From assembly GCA_904501835.1 (NCBI GenBank), contig CAJGBW010000045.1:1-12418 (forward strand): 12,418 bases of DNA, given 5' to 3'. The position numbers and the translations under genes are program-made. This document shows positions 1-7,222 of this stretch, piece by piece (position 1 is the stretch's first letter; the number at the start of each line of letters is the position of its first letter). The notes beneath the pieces are model-generated. The model was not told the origin of the DNA and searched no databases. It saw nothing but the letters and a program-made list of their open reading frames with translations. Source of the stretch: an uncultured Bacteroidales bacterium. GTDB taxonomy: Bacteria; Bacteroidota; Bacteroidia; Bacteroidales; UBA932.

Positions 1-123
1 AATCAAATCCTCATCGATATAGTCGGCCCAATTATAGACCTTAAGAATCTGATCACGGTCGGCCGCAGAAGCCACAGAAAGCGCCAACATCAAGCCGGCG
101 AAAAAGAGCACAAGTCTTTTCAT
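1..123 (-). CDS. potD: PotD, spermidine/putrescine-binding protein (N-terminal fragment)
   Basis: This is the first 41 codons of the periplasmic polyamine-binding subunit; the rest lies beyond the left edge. The visible protein starts with a Sec signal peptide (MKRLVLFFAG..., probable cleavage after VASA near residue 20). The mature start contains LKVYNWADYI, the characteristic opening of PotD/PotF-type binding proteins, where this strand begins the first lobe. Its ATG overlaps the potC stop in an ATGA junction, so it is translationally coupled as the last gene of a potABCD set. There is no Shine-Dalgarno sequence, and the leader before the ATG is A-rich. The assignment rests on a short N-terminus plus very strong context. 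Which polyamine it prefers cannot be read here because the ligand residues are outside the window. Confidence 0.85.
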   Translation of the reverse strand, partial: MKRLVLFFAGLMLALSVASAADRDQILKVYNWADYIDEDLI

Positions 124-923
124 TTTTTGTTTTGAGATTTATGGGTTCGTAAATTGATTACCAGCAACAACACCAGCACGACGAGAAAAATAATGGTCAT
201 CAAAGGGCGCAACTCCGGCGTCAGACCACCTTTGCGTGCATCGGCATAAATATAGGTAGAAAGGGTTTCGAGTCCTTGGTTTCCTTTGGTAAAAAGGGTC
301 ACTGCGAAATCATCGATAGACAAGGTAAACGCCAGAATCATACCGGATATCATACCGGGACGAATCTGCGGAATAATCACCTTACGCAGCGCTTGAAAAG
401 GGGTTGCCCCCAAATCCAATGCCGCTTCGTAGGTATTCTGATCCATCTGTTTGAGCTTCGGCATCACGCTCAAGACCACATAAGGCGTACAGAAACTGAT
501 ATGCGCAAGCACCACCGTCACATAGCCCTGCGTCACGCCCAAGGCGACAAAAAGCAGGAAAAGGGAAATACCGGTGATGATATCCGGGTTGAGCATGGGC
601 ACATCATTCAAAAAGGTAATGGCACGGCGGGTTCTTCCTTTCAAATTATGAATCCCGATGGCAGCGACAGAGCCCAACAACGTGGAAACAAGAGAAGCAA
701 TAATCGCTATGCTCAAGGTATTCTGAATGGCCGTCAGCAAGGAATTTTGCACCCCGCCACTGAATAGATTTTCATACAGACGGGTGGAAAAGCCGGTCCA
801 GTTGCCCAACACCTTCGCTTCGGTAAAGGAGAAGATGGCGATAATGAGGATGGGCGCATATAAGATAATGAGCAGCAGCCAGATATAACTCTGCGCCAAG
901 AATTTTTTCATGCCCGTTTTCAT
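120..923 (-). CDS. potC: PotC, spermidine/putrescine ABC transporter permease
   Basis: Inner-membrane permease that forms the polyamine channel together with PotB and is driven by PotA. The 267-residue protein has about six hydrophobic segments (first near residues 13-33, last near 243-257). The cytoplasmic EAA loop at about 165-190 reads YEAALDLGATPFQALRKV, the docking site for the ATPase. The following SIDDFAVTLF (202-211) is typical of PotC. Length matches the family (about 260-270). It overlaps potB by ATGA at the start and potD by ATGA at the end. A Shine-Dalgarno sequence within the end of potB supports this ATG; an in-frame ATG at codon 5 is less well placed. The basic tail (RTHKSQNKK) fits a cytoplasmic C-terminus. 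Confidence 0.93.
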   Translation of the reverse strand: MKTGMKKFLAQSYIWLLLIILYAPILIIAIFSFTEAKVLGNWTGFSTRLYENLFSGGVQNSLLTAIQNTLSIAIIASLVSTLLGSVAAIGIHNLKGRTRRAITFLNDVPMLNPDIITGISLFLLFVALGVTQGYVTVVLAHISFCTPYVVLSVMPKLKQMDQNTYEAALDLGATPFQALRKVIIPQIRPGMISGMILAFTLSIDDFAVTLFTKGNQGLETLSTYIYADARKGGLTPELRPLMTIIFLVVLVLLLVINLRTHKSQNKK

Positions 924-1690
924 AACAAACCTCCTTCTTCTTTTTCAGCATCACGGTCGCTCAATACGGAGGTAAGGCCGATAATCACCAACATAATCAA
1001 CGCCAAGGCGGCACCATAGTTCCACATACCGTTGTTGATGTTTTCCTGAATGGTCGTACCGAAGAGCTTGACTTTGTTCATCGTCAGCAACTCCGCGACG
1101 GCAAAGGTGGAAATCGTAGGCATGAACACCATCATCACACCGCTGGAAATACCGGGCATAGACAGGGGCAAAGTCACTTTGGTAAAGACCTGTAATGGAT
1201 TGGCTCCCAAATCCTGTGCGGCTCTTTTATACGAATTATCCATCTTACGCAAGGTATTGTAGATGGGATAAATCATAAAGGGCAGAAAGTTGTAAACCAT
1301 ACCGAAAATGAGGGCGCCTTCACCGAGGGGCAAGGTCAGAAAGTCAAACAAAGCCACCGTCGCCAAGGTACGAACAAGCATATTGATCCACATGGGCAGA
1401 ATGAACAGCACCACCGTCACCGCAGAGGGATTGAGGGCGGTATTGCTCAAAATATAAGCAGCCGGATAGCCCAACAAGAGACACAAAAGCGTGGTAATAA
1501 TCGCTATCTCAATAGAATAGACAAAGGTGTTGATAGTTTCGGTCTCGGAGGCAAAGCGCACGAAATTGTCAAGCGTAAACTGTCCGGAGGCATCCTGAAA
1601 CGCATACCAGAACACCAACACCAAAGGCAGGGCGACAAAAATCAGCAGGAAAACCAAATAGGGATAGGCCCAAGTCGATCGTTTATTCAT
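920..1690 (-). CDS. potB: PotB, spermidine/putrescine ABC transporter permease
   Basis: Inner-membrane permease partner of PotC. The 256-residue protein is hydrophobic throughout, with the first membrane segment at about residues 9-29 and the last at about 227-244. The EAA-loop region at about 157-180 reads AAQDLGANPLQVFTKV and contacts PotA. TISTFAVAELL (192-202) aligns with the conserved segment after the loop in PotB/PotH proteins. It is slightly shorter than the usual 275-285 residues, mainly at the N-terminus, but all core elements are present. Its ATG lies inside the end of potA (8-nt overlap) and its stop overlaps the potC ATG, so translation is probably coupled. The acidic tail DRDAEKEEGG encodes the potC ribosome-binding site. 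Confidence 0.92.
   Translation of the reverse strand: MNKRSTWAYPYLVFLLIFVALPLVLVFWYAFQDASGQFTLDNFVRFASETETINTFVYSIEIAIITTLLCLLLGYPAAYILSNTALNPSAVTVVLFILPMWINMLVRTLATVALFDFLTLPLGEGALIFGMVYNFLPFMIYPIYNTLRKMDNSYKRAAQDLGANPLQVFTKVTLPLSMPGISSGVMMVFMPTISTFAVAELLTMNKVKLFGTTIQENINNGMWNYGAALALIMLVIIGLTSVLSDRDAEKEEGGLL
930..936 (-). promoter_or_regulatory. Strong Shine-Dalgarno site for potC inside potB
   Basis: The minus strand reads AAGGAGG, six bases before the potC ATG and within the last codons of potB (Glu-Gly-Gly). Other starts in this window generally lack such a motif, as is usual in Bacteroidota. It fixes the potC start and suggests re-initiation at the ATGA overlap. It could partly be a by-product of the local Glu-Gly codons. 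Confidence 0.55.
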
Positions 1691-3107
1691 CTTTGCCCTG
1701 CGTTTTTACCTCTGCGGCAGAAGCAGAGAGTGAGCGAATCTGGATATCTTTGGGAGCAATGTTCACACCCACCCAGTCGGATTTATCCCAGATATCCTGA
1801 GTATCGACATAGATATAGGCTCCATTATCCACCGTCACGGTCAGATGATAGTGGTTACCTTTATATAATATAAAGCTGACAAAGCCTTCCAACACGCCAT
1901 CTTCGGCATTATCCACCAAATCAACCTTATTGAAAGCCACTTCGACTTCCACCTTGTCTCCGACAGCGATGCCCTCCTGGGGTTTGCAGGCGAATTCTCC
2001 ACCGAAAATCTCGACTTTGTCTTCCGCCAGCATCGTGCCCTCAAAGATATTGGAGGTAAAGGGCTTTTTCATCACCTGGATATCCTGAGGCTTGATAATG
2101 AGTCCCACCTCGCTGCCCGGTTCAAAGGCATTGTAATCCTGCACCATCACCTCATAGCCGTCGGCGGTATCAACAAACATCTCGTAATGTACCCCTTTGA
2201 ATACGCAGGATTTGACCTTACCGGTAAATTGAGCAGCATCCAAGTTGTTCATGATATAGATATCCTCGGGGCGGACAACCACATCGACGGGCACATCATT
2301 GCCAAAACCCTTGTCCACACACTCGAAATCGTGTCCGATAAAGTTCACTTTTCCATCCTCTATCATCGTGGCATTCAAGATATTACTCTCTCCGATAAAG
2401 TCTGCCACAAAAGGATTCTGGGGCTCATTGTAGATGTCGGCAGGCGTACCAATCTGCTGGATACGTCCCTCATTCACAACGACAATGGTATCGCTCAAAG
2501 TCAGCGCCTCTTCCTGGTCGTGTGTCACATAGATAAAGGTAATACCCAATTTCTGGTGCATTTCCTTAAGCTCAATCTGCATATCCTTGCGCATCTTCAA
2601 ATCCAATGCGGCCAAGGGCTCATCCAGCAAAAGCACTTTGGGCTGATTGACAATGGCGCGGGCAATGGCAACACGCTGCTGCTGACCGCCGGAAAGAGAC
2701 TCCACATCCCTATCCTCATAACCGGTCATACTCACCATTTTCAGCACTTTACGCACCTTCTTATCGATTTCATCCTTGGGCATCTTCTGCAAACGCAGAC
2801 CAAATGCCACATTGTCATAGACATCCAGATGCGGAAACAAAGCGTAACGCTGAAATACCGTATTGAGCGGACGCTGATAGGGAGGGACATGGGTAATATC
2901 CTCCCCTTCCATATAAATCGATCCACTGTCCGGCAAAGCAAAACCCGCAATCAAACGCAGCAAGGTGGTCTTTCCGCAACCGGAAGGTCCCAGCAAGGTC
3001 ACAAACTCCCCTCGCTTGATATCGAGGCTTACCTCATCCAACACCGTCACCCCGTCAAATGCCTTGCTGACCGAGTCGATTTTTATAATTGTATCGTTTT
3101 TCTTCAT
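1683..3107 (-). CDS. potA: PotA, polyamine ABC transporter ATPase with duplicated C-terminal domain
   Basis: ATPase that powers PotBCD polyamine import at the inner face of the membrane. Starting at MKKNDT (474 residues) it has Walker A GPSGCGKT (40-47), Q-loop region NTVFQRYALF (near 82-91), signature LSGGQQQR (138-145), Walker B LLLDEP (159-164), D-loop LAALD (165-169) and H-loop THD (His196). The C-terminal part carries two TOBE-like copies, at about 295-348 and 406-459. Both share the pattern KG.HY followed by a closing (K)P.DIQ strand. E. coli PotA is about 378 residues, so this one is about 95 residues longer. An upstream in-frame ATG at 3140 would add 11 residues but would overlap the preceding gene. 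I prefer 3107, which leaves a 19-nt gap and puts the usual N-terminus at the start. Confidence 0.92.
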   Translation of the reverse strand: MKKNDTIIKIDSVSKAFDGVTVLDEVSLDIKRGEFVTLLGPSGCGKTTLLRLIAGFALPDSGSIYMEGEDITHVPPYQRPLNTVFQRYALFPHLDVYDNVAFGLRLQKMPKDEIDKKVRKVLKMVSMTGYEDRDVESLSGGQQQRVAIARAIVNQPKVLLLDEPLAALDLKMRKDMQIELKEMHQKLGITFIYVTHDQEEALTLSDTIVVVNEGRIQQIGTPADIYNEPQNPFVADFIGESNILNATMIEDGKVNFIGHDFECVDKGFGNDVPVDVVVRPEDIYIMNNLDAAQFTGKVKSCVFKGVHYEMFVDTADGYEVMVQDYNAFEPGSEVGLIIKPQDIQVMKKPFTSNIFEGTMLAEDKVEIFGGEFACKPQEGIAVGDKVEVEVAFNKVDLVDNAEDGVLEGFVSFILYKGNHYHLTVTVDNGAYIYVDTQDIWDKSDWVGVNIAPKDIQIRSLSASAAEVKTQGKDE

Positions 3108-3126
3108 TTCGTAAATCAATAACGAA

Positions 3127-4341
3127 TTATTTGCGAGCAAACAATTTCAAAGGCTCAAAGAAATAAGTGACGCCGAAATTCAGGGAGAGCGCCTGTGCAT
3201 AATTGGATCCGCCGACCACCGCGTGGATACGCAAATCCTGGCTATCTTCGAGAGGATACCAATTCACGCCTATACCACCTAAAAATCCGCGTCCGTTCGG
3301 ATAGGAAATCGCATATTCTTCATCCTCGGTCAATTCAGCATAGTTGAGATAGGTATAAGTTCCAGAAACGGGCTCCCAACCGGCTCGGGCAAAAAACTCC
3401 AATTTATCGTCGTAGTTGTAACCAAAGTTCAGGATGATATTACCCTCACGAATCGGAGAGAGGTCGGCTTCCGGCACTTCCAAAGTCGGATCATAAATAC
3501 TGGCAGAAGCAAAACGAGCGGCCGCATCCAATCCTACATACAAATCGTTGATATCGTAACGAAGTCCAATGGAGGGCTGCCAGATGAAATTGCTCTTGCT
3601 CCCAGGTACCGCTGCGTCTTTTCTGTCAAACTGCATGGCATTGAGAGCCAAACGATAAGAAAATCCTTCGTCCTCATCCTCTTCTTTATCGAAAAATCCG
3701 TACAAGGAATAGGACAGATAGCCTTCAGAGAAAGGAGTTTCATTCAAGGGGGAAGAAGACACTTGGAAACCTACTTCTTTGCTATCGGAGAAGGAATAAG
3801 CGACTTTCGCACCAAGCTGATAGCAGTTAAGATTGTTCCACATACCGCTGGACAACACATAATAGCAATCGAAATCATAGGGGTCGTATTCATAGGTAGC
3901 TACCGCCAGACATTCCTTACCGACTGTAAAGGTAAATCCCTCATATTCATAGGATAGCGTAGCAAAATCGCACCAGTTGAAATCGCTGGTCCACTGATAG
4001 AGACTACGAATAGCCTCCGCGGAACCTGCGAGCCAGTGATTGACCAGATGAAAATGAAGTCCAGGGATAATATCGCCCTCGAAATGGGTATAGACTGAAG
4101 AATTGGAATAGAAACCGTCGGTTCCGTCCAGATTGTTATGTGACCTTACCGCTTCTTTACTTCCTTCTGTCAAAGCAATTTGAGGCTCGACATCAAAACG
4201 AGGAATAATTCGTAAGGTAATGGGTTCTGTTTCGTCTGACTCTACAGGTTCGACAGGTAAACTCCCGTAAGATTCAGCGGACAAGGGGTTCATCATACTC
4301 CCCCACAACAAAGCCGCACACAACAACAGTAATTTCTTCAT
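3127..4341 (-). CDS. Putative outer-membrane beta-barrel (porin-like) protein
   Basis: The 404-residue product has a clear Sec signal peptide (MKKLLLLCAALLWG..., probable cleavage near residue 22, LSA/ES). A mature chain follows, rich in aromatic residues and alternating polar/hydrophobic strands, with no long membrane helix. Examples are SVYTHFEGDI, GLHFHLVNHW, FTFTVGKE, GVNWYPL and the final LNFGVTYFF. This pattern and the periodic Gly/Tyr/Asn turns are what a 14-18-strand porin looks like, broadly resembling the phosphate-selective (OprO/OprP) type of Bacteroidota porin. I cannot assign the family or the solute from sequence alone. It sits 14 nt after lysE and 19 nt before potA, in the same orientation, so a role as the outer-membrane entry route for the PotABCD substrate is a reasonable inference only. 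It has an acidic loop (KEEDEDEG, near residue 218) and other acidic stretches that could attract cations such as polyamines. Confidence 0.72.
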   Translation of the reverse strand: MKKLLLLCAALLWGSMMNPLSAESYGSLPVEPVESDETEPITLRIIPRFDVEPQIALTEGSKEAVRSHNNLDGTDGFYSNSSVYTHFEGDIIPGLHFHLVNHWLAGSAEAIRSLYQWTSDFNWCDFATLSYEYEGFTFTVGKECLAVATYEYDPYDFDCYYVLSSGMWNNLNCYQLGAKVAYSFSDSKEVGFQVSSSPLNETPFSEGYLSYSLYGFFDKEEDEDEGFSYRLALNAMQFDRKDAAVPGSKSNFIWQPSIGLRYDINDLYVGLDAAARFASASIYDPTLEVPEADLSPIREGNIILNFGYNYDDKLEFFARAGWEPVSGTYTYLNYAELTEDEEYAISYPNGRGFLGGIGVNWYPLEDSQDLRIHAVVGGSNYAQALSLNFGVTYFFEPLKLFARK

Positions 4342-4355
4342 TTCATAAAATCCAG

Positions 4356-4961
4356 TTAGGGTACAACAATAAGATAGATGCCGAACAAGGCGACCGCCAC
4401 GCCGGCTATACGATTGATAATTACGATTTTACTTACATTGATTTTACCTTTCATCTTGGCAAAGATCCAGGTAAATAAGAACCAATAGAGTATGCTTCCC
4501 AAAGCCACGGTCAAGACGGAAAAGAGTTTGGCGAAAGTGGTCACATCCTCATGTCCGAAACCAAACACGGCAAAAAGGGCCAGCATCACAGCAAATGCGC
4601 CCGGGTTGGCCAATCCCATAATCAAGGATTTGCCGAAATCGGTCGCTGAAATTTTATTCTGACGCTCGGGACGATGCTTGTAGAAGGCCATACTGATACC
4701 GAGCACGACCACGATGATGCCGCCGATGATTTTAATGGTCTGATAATGCTGATCAATCAGTCCCTGCACCAAAGAAAGGGCAAAGACTGCCATGGCTGCA
4801 AAAATGGTATCGACCACCGTAGAACCCATGGCGGCTGTCATACCGGCCTTCTGTCCTTTCCCCAAAGTATTTTGGAGGACAAAAATAGCAATCGGGCCCA
4901 AAGGAACCGAGCAGCTGATACCGATAATCAAGCCTTTTAATATGGTCAAGACAAAATCCAT
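4356..4961 (-). CDS. LysE/RhtB-family amino-acid exporter
   Basis: Inner-membrane transporter of 201 residues with about six hydrophobic segments. It has the family's signature first helix and loop, GISCSVPLGPIAIFVLQNTL (residues 14-33), followed by a Gly/Lys-rich turn and the conserved Asp in STVVDTIF. LANPGAF (116-122) is the second half-motif (NP in the later helix) typical of LysE/RhtB/LeuE proteins. Length matches the usual 200-210. These proteins export amino acids such as lysine, arginine, homoserine or threonine by proton exchange; the substrate cannot be told here. Its ATG shares one base with the stop of the GNAT gene (TAATG), showing translational coupling. The divergent neighbour ddh makes lysine/diaminopimelate a candidate substrate, but only weakly. 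Confidence 0.85.
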   Translation of the reverse strand: MDFVLTILKGLIIGISCSVPLGPIAIFVLQNTLGKGQKAGMTAAMGSTVVDTIFAAMAVFALSLVQGLIDQHYQTIKIIGGIIVVVLGISMAFYKHRPERQNKISATDFGKSLIMGLANPGAFAVMLALFAVFGFGHEDVTTFAKLFSVLTVALGSILYWFLFTWIFAKMKGKINVSKIVIINRIAGVAVALFGIYLIVVP

Positions 4962-6100
4962 TATTCTGCAGGCGTCTCTCCGATTTCCATAATATAACTA
5001 CGACGGCGCATAAAAGGAACCGCCTCGTACTCACCGAACAAAGTCTGTACCTTGGTGTTGGTCTCCAACTGGGGATTCATAATCAACTTCTTGATACCGA
5101 ATTTAATCGCTCCCTCGTGTACGTGTTTGAACATCAACACCTGCGCACCTTTACCCTGATACTCGGGCAAACAACCAATCAAAAGCGCCTCCAAAGTGTC
5201 GTTCTTACGAAGGGCGTGGAGCAAGGGAATAAAGCCGAAAGGGAAGAGACGGCCTTTGCTCTTGCGATAAGCCTTTGACAAGGAGGGAATACAGATACAG
5301 AAAGCAACCACCTCATCCTTTTCATTCAAAACAAAGCTGGACAAATCCTGATTGATAAAAGGAATATATTGCTTTACATAGACATCAATCTGTTTTTCAG
5401 AGAGTTTGGTAAACTCATACAACTTGCTGAACGAGTCGTTCAATACATGGAAAAGGTCATAACCGGTCTGGAAGAGTTCCTTACCGTGTTTCTTGGGCAT
5501 TTCTTTCAACCCAAAACGGCTCTTCACCAAGTCCGCATACTGGAACATGGCAGGGAGCTTGTCAGAAAGCTCTATCACACGTTGGGTCCAGTCTGCATCT
5601 TTGCGGAAGCCCACTTTTTCCAACAATTCACCGTAATAAGGGAAGTTGTATATACAGGTAGAGGGCGACAAATGCTCAAATCCTTCTACCAACAAACCTT
5701 CTTTATCCATATCGGAAAAGCCGAGAGGGCCTTTCACTTTTTCCATTCCTTTGGATTTACCCCACTCCACAACCTTTGCAATCAAAGCGCGAAGCAAATC
5801 TTCATCTTCCACAAAATCCAACCATCCGAAACGCACGATTTTCTCATTCCAATCGCGGTTGGCGTGGTGGTTGATAATGGCAGCGATACGACCGATTACC
5901 TGGCCGTTTTCGTCCTTTGCCAACCAATACACGGCCTCACAAAACTCAAAAGCGGGATTTTTAGAAGAAAGCACCCCAAACTCGTCTGAATAGAGGGGGT
6001 GAACCCAATTGGGCTCGTTCTTGTATAGTTTTTCCGGAAAATAAATAAAGTCCTTCAATTGTTTCTTTGAACGAACTTCTTCAATGGTAAAGGTTCTCAT
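4961..6100 (-). CDS. BcerS/YghO-like GNAT acyltransferase-family protein
   Basis: A 379-residue soluble protein with two halves. The N-terminal half carries the conserved blocks of the YghO/BcerS-like family: NEPNWVHPL (28-36), KNPAF (47-51), GRIAAIIN (70-77), KGPLGFSDMDKEGLLVEGF (123-141) and YNFPYYGELLEKVGF (151-165). The C-terminal half is a GNAT fold with an acetyl/acyl-CoA pyrophosphate-loop signature, PEYQGKGAQVLM (312-323). E. coli YghO is of similar length. From memory, one member of this family in Caulobacter was reported as bacterial ceramide synthase (bCerS); most members are uncharacterised, so I call only the family. No signal peptide or membrane helix is seen. The gene has its own promoter-like element upstream, then is coupled to lysE by TAATG. 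The link to polyamine or methyl-cycle neighbours is unknown; N-acylation of an amine is possible. Confidence 0.75.
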   Translation of the reverse strand: MRTFTIEEVRSKKQLKDFIYFPEKLYKNEPNWVHPLYSDEFGVLSSKNPAFEFCEAVYWLAKDENGQVIGRIAAIINHHANRDWNEKIVRFGWLDFVEDEDLLRALIAKVVEWGKSKGMEKVKGPLGFSDMDKEGLLVEGFEHLSPSTCIYNFPYYGELLEKVGFRKDADWTQRVIELSDKLPAMFQYADLVKSRFGLKEMPKKHGKELFQTGYDLFHVLNDSFSKLYEFTKLSEKQIDVYVKQYIPFINQDLSSFVLNEKDEVVAFCICIPSLSKAYRKSKGRLFPFGFIPLLHALRKNDTLEALLIGCLPEYQGKGAQVLMFKHVHEGAIKFGIKKLIMNPQLETNTKVQTLFGEYEAVPFMRRRSYIMEIGETPAE

Positions 6101-6118
6101 AGGTCAATATATTGAGGA

Positions 6119-6126
6119 CAAAGGTA
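6119..6126 (-). promoter_or_regulatory. Bacteroidota -7 promoter element before the GNAT gene
   Basis: The minus strand of the 36-nt luxS/GNAT gap contains TACCTTTG, a full match to the Bacteroidota primary-sigma -7 consensus TAnnTTTG. Transcription would begin near 6112, giving a leader of only about 11 nt before the ATG. I did not find a TTTG -33 element at the right distance, where luxS is still coding, so strength is uncertain. If active, it would let the GNAT-lysE-porin-pot genes be expressed separately from the phosphoesterase-mtnN-luxS genes. Confidence 0.5.
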
Positions 6127-6136
6127 ATAAAAAAAA

Positions 6137-6583
6137 TTAGGATAGAACCTCCTTTAGAAAAATTCCGGCTTCTTGACGGGCAAGCGGCAAATCATGGAAA
6201 GCCCAATTGCCACATTCTTTCGGCGAAGAGCCCGGGATTTCTCCCTCAAAATCAGCAATTTGCGCAAACACCTCCTGCATCAACGGCCGGATATCCTCGG
6301 CTTGCACATCACCTTTGACAATGAAATAACAACCGGTCAGACAGCCCATCGGCCCCCAATAAATGACGCGCTCGGCCCAAACGGGATGGTTACGCAAAAT
6401 GGTAGCAGCCAGATGCTCAATCGTATGCATGGCGGCAGGGTCCATGGCGGGCTCACGGTTGGGAGCCTTCAAACGAACATCGAAGGTCGTCACAATTTCA
6501 TCCCCCACGCTGTCTTTGCGGGAGACATACAGTCCCCTGTCAAGCGTCAAATGGTCGATGGTAAAAGAAGGTATTTTTTTCAT
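6137..6583 (-). CDS. luxS: LuxS, S-ribosylhomocysteine lyase
   Basis: Cytosolic metalloenzyme that splits S-ribosylhomocysteine into homocysteine and DPD, the precursor of autoinducer-2. It completes SAH detoxification after MtnN. The 148-residue protein is slightly shorter than the usual 155-170. Metal ligands are visible: His53 and His57 in HTIEH with catalytic Glu56, and Cys124 in KECGNW. The catalytic cysteine is Cys81 in MGCLTGCYF; the extra Cys85 after it replaces a position that is usually Phe. The start SFTIDH is the conserved N-terminal strand. It lies 12 nt downstream of mtnN, whose product makes its substrate, so the two steps are co-expressed. All catalytic residues are intact, so the enzyme should be active. 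Confidence 0.96.
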   Translation of the reverse strand: MKKIPSFTIDHLTLDRGLYVSRKDSVGDEIVTTFDVRLKAPNREPAMDPAAMHTIEHLAATILRNHPVWAERVIYWGPMGCLTGCYFIVKGDVQAEDIRPLMQEVFAQIADFEGEIPGSSPKECGNWAFHDLPLARQEAGIFLKEVLS

Positions 6584-6595
6584 GACAAGAGTTTT

Positions 6596-7210
6596 TTACG
6601 ATAAAAGTTTTTGCAGAAATGAAAAACTGGTTTGGGGCGCCAAATTCCAAAAGTTAGCATACTGGGCGGCATTATCCTCGCCGTCTGCATTGTCGCTGAT
6701 GATACGCACAGACAGGAAAGGCACTTGATTCAGATAGCAGACCTGTGCGATGGCCGCCGATTCCATATCAACCGCCTGACAAGCGGGAAAATCAGCTTTG
6801 ATGCGTTTTACATCGTCTTTCCCGGCAAAAATATCACCGCTGCAAATCAACACGGGCTTGGCCCCACAGGAAAGGGCTTTGCCCAGCCACGCTTCATCGG
6901 CAACAAAACGGGCGGGAAGATCTTGAATCTGCCCTTTTTGGTTGGGTTCTCCACACCAGACATCGTGATAACAGCATTCCTTTGCCACCACCACATCCAA
7001 AGGACGGATATCGGGCCCACAACCGCCTGCAACCCCGGTATTGATAATCACATCGGGCTGAAATTCCCGTATCAAAGCCTGGGCGCAAAGGGCGGCATTA
7101 ACCTTACCGATACCGCTCTTGGCAATGAGGAAATTTTCATTTTGAGAAAAGGACTGCATCAAGAGCTCACGCTCCTTATCCATGGCCACAATAATCGCTA
7201 TTTTCCGCAT
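6596..7210 (-). CDS. mtnN: MtnN/Pfs, 5'-methylthioadenosine/S-adenosylhomocysteine nucleosidase
   Basis: Cytosolic nucleosidase that removes adenine from MTA (from polyamine synthesis) and SAH (from methylation); the SAH product feeds LuxS. Motifs match E. coli MTAN: AMDKERELL with Glu13 (equivalent to Glu12), KSGIGKVNAA (31-40), VIINTGVAGG (54-63), SGDIF (124-128), the purine/ribose motif AVDMESAAIA with Met149-Glu150, and SDNAD with catalytic Asp173. At 204 residues it is about 28 shorter than E. coli's 232. Most of the missing part is the beta hairpin between the first helix and KSGIGK, where only about ten residues remain. All catalytic residues are present. A futalosine-hydrolase-like paralogue is the alternative, but the adjacency to luxS argues for MtnN. 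It starts 12 nt after the phosphoesterase gene. Confidence 0.9.
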   Translation of the reverse strand: MRKIAIIVAMDKERELLMQSFSQNENFLIAKSGIGKVNAALCAQALIREFQPDVIINTGVAGGCGPDIRPLDVVVAKECCYHDVWCGEPNQKGQIQDLPARFVADEAWLGKALSCGAKPVLICSGDIFAGKDDVKRIKADFPACQAVDMESAAIAQVCYLNQVPFLSVRIISDNADGEDNAAQYANFWNLAPQTSFSFLQKLLS

Positions 7211-7222
7211 GCTCTTTAGCTC

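Noticed and set aside
2187..3122. A 311-codon open frame on the plus strand opposite potA
   Set aside because: It lies antisense to the conserved ATPase motifs, has no recognisable domain or start signal, and shows the His/Gln-rich composition of a reverse-strand shadow.
3108..3140. Upstream ATG at 3140 as the potA start
   Set aside because: It would overlap the end of the porin gene and add eleven residues (MLANNSLLIYE) absent from usual PotA N-termini. The ATG at 3107 fits better.
5369..5989. A 206-codon plus-strand open frame opposite the GNAT gene
   Set aside because: It is antisense to well-conserved family blocks and has no domain or promoter of its own.
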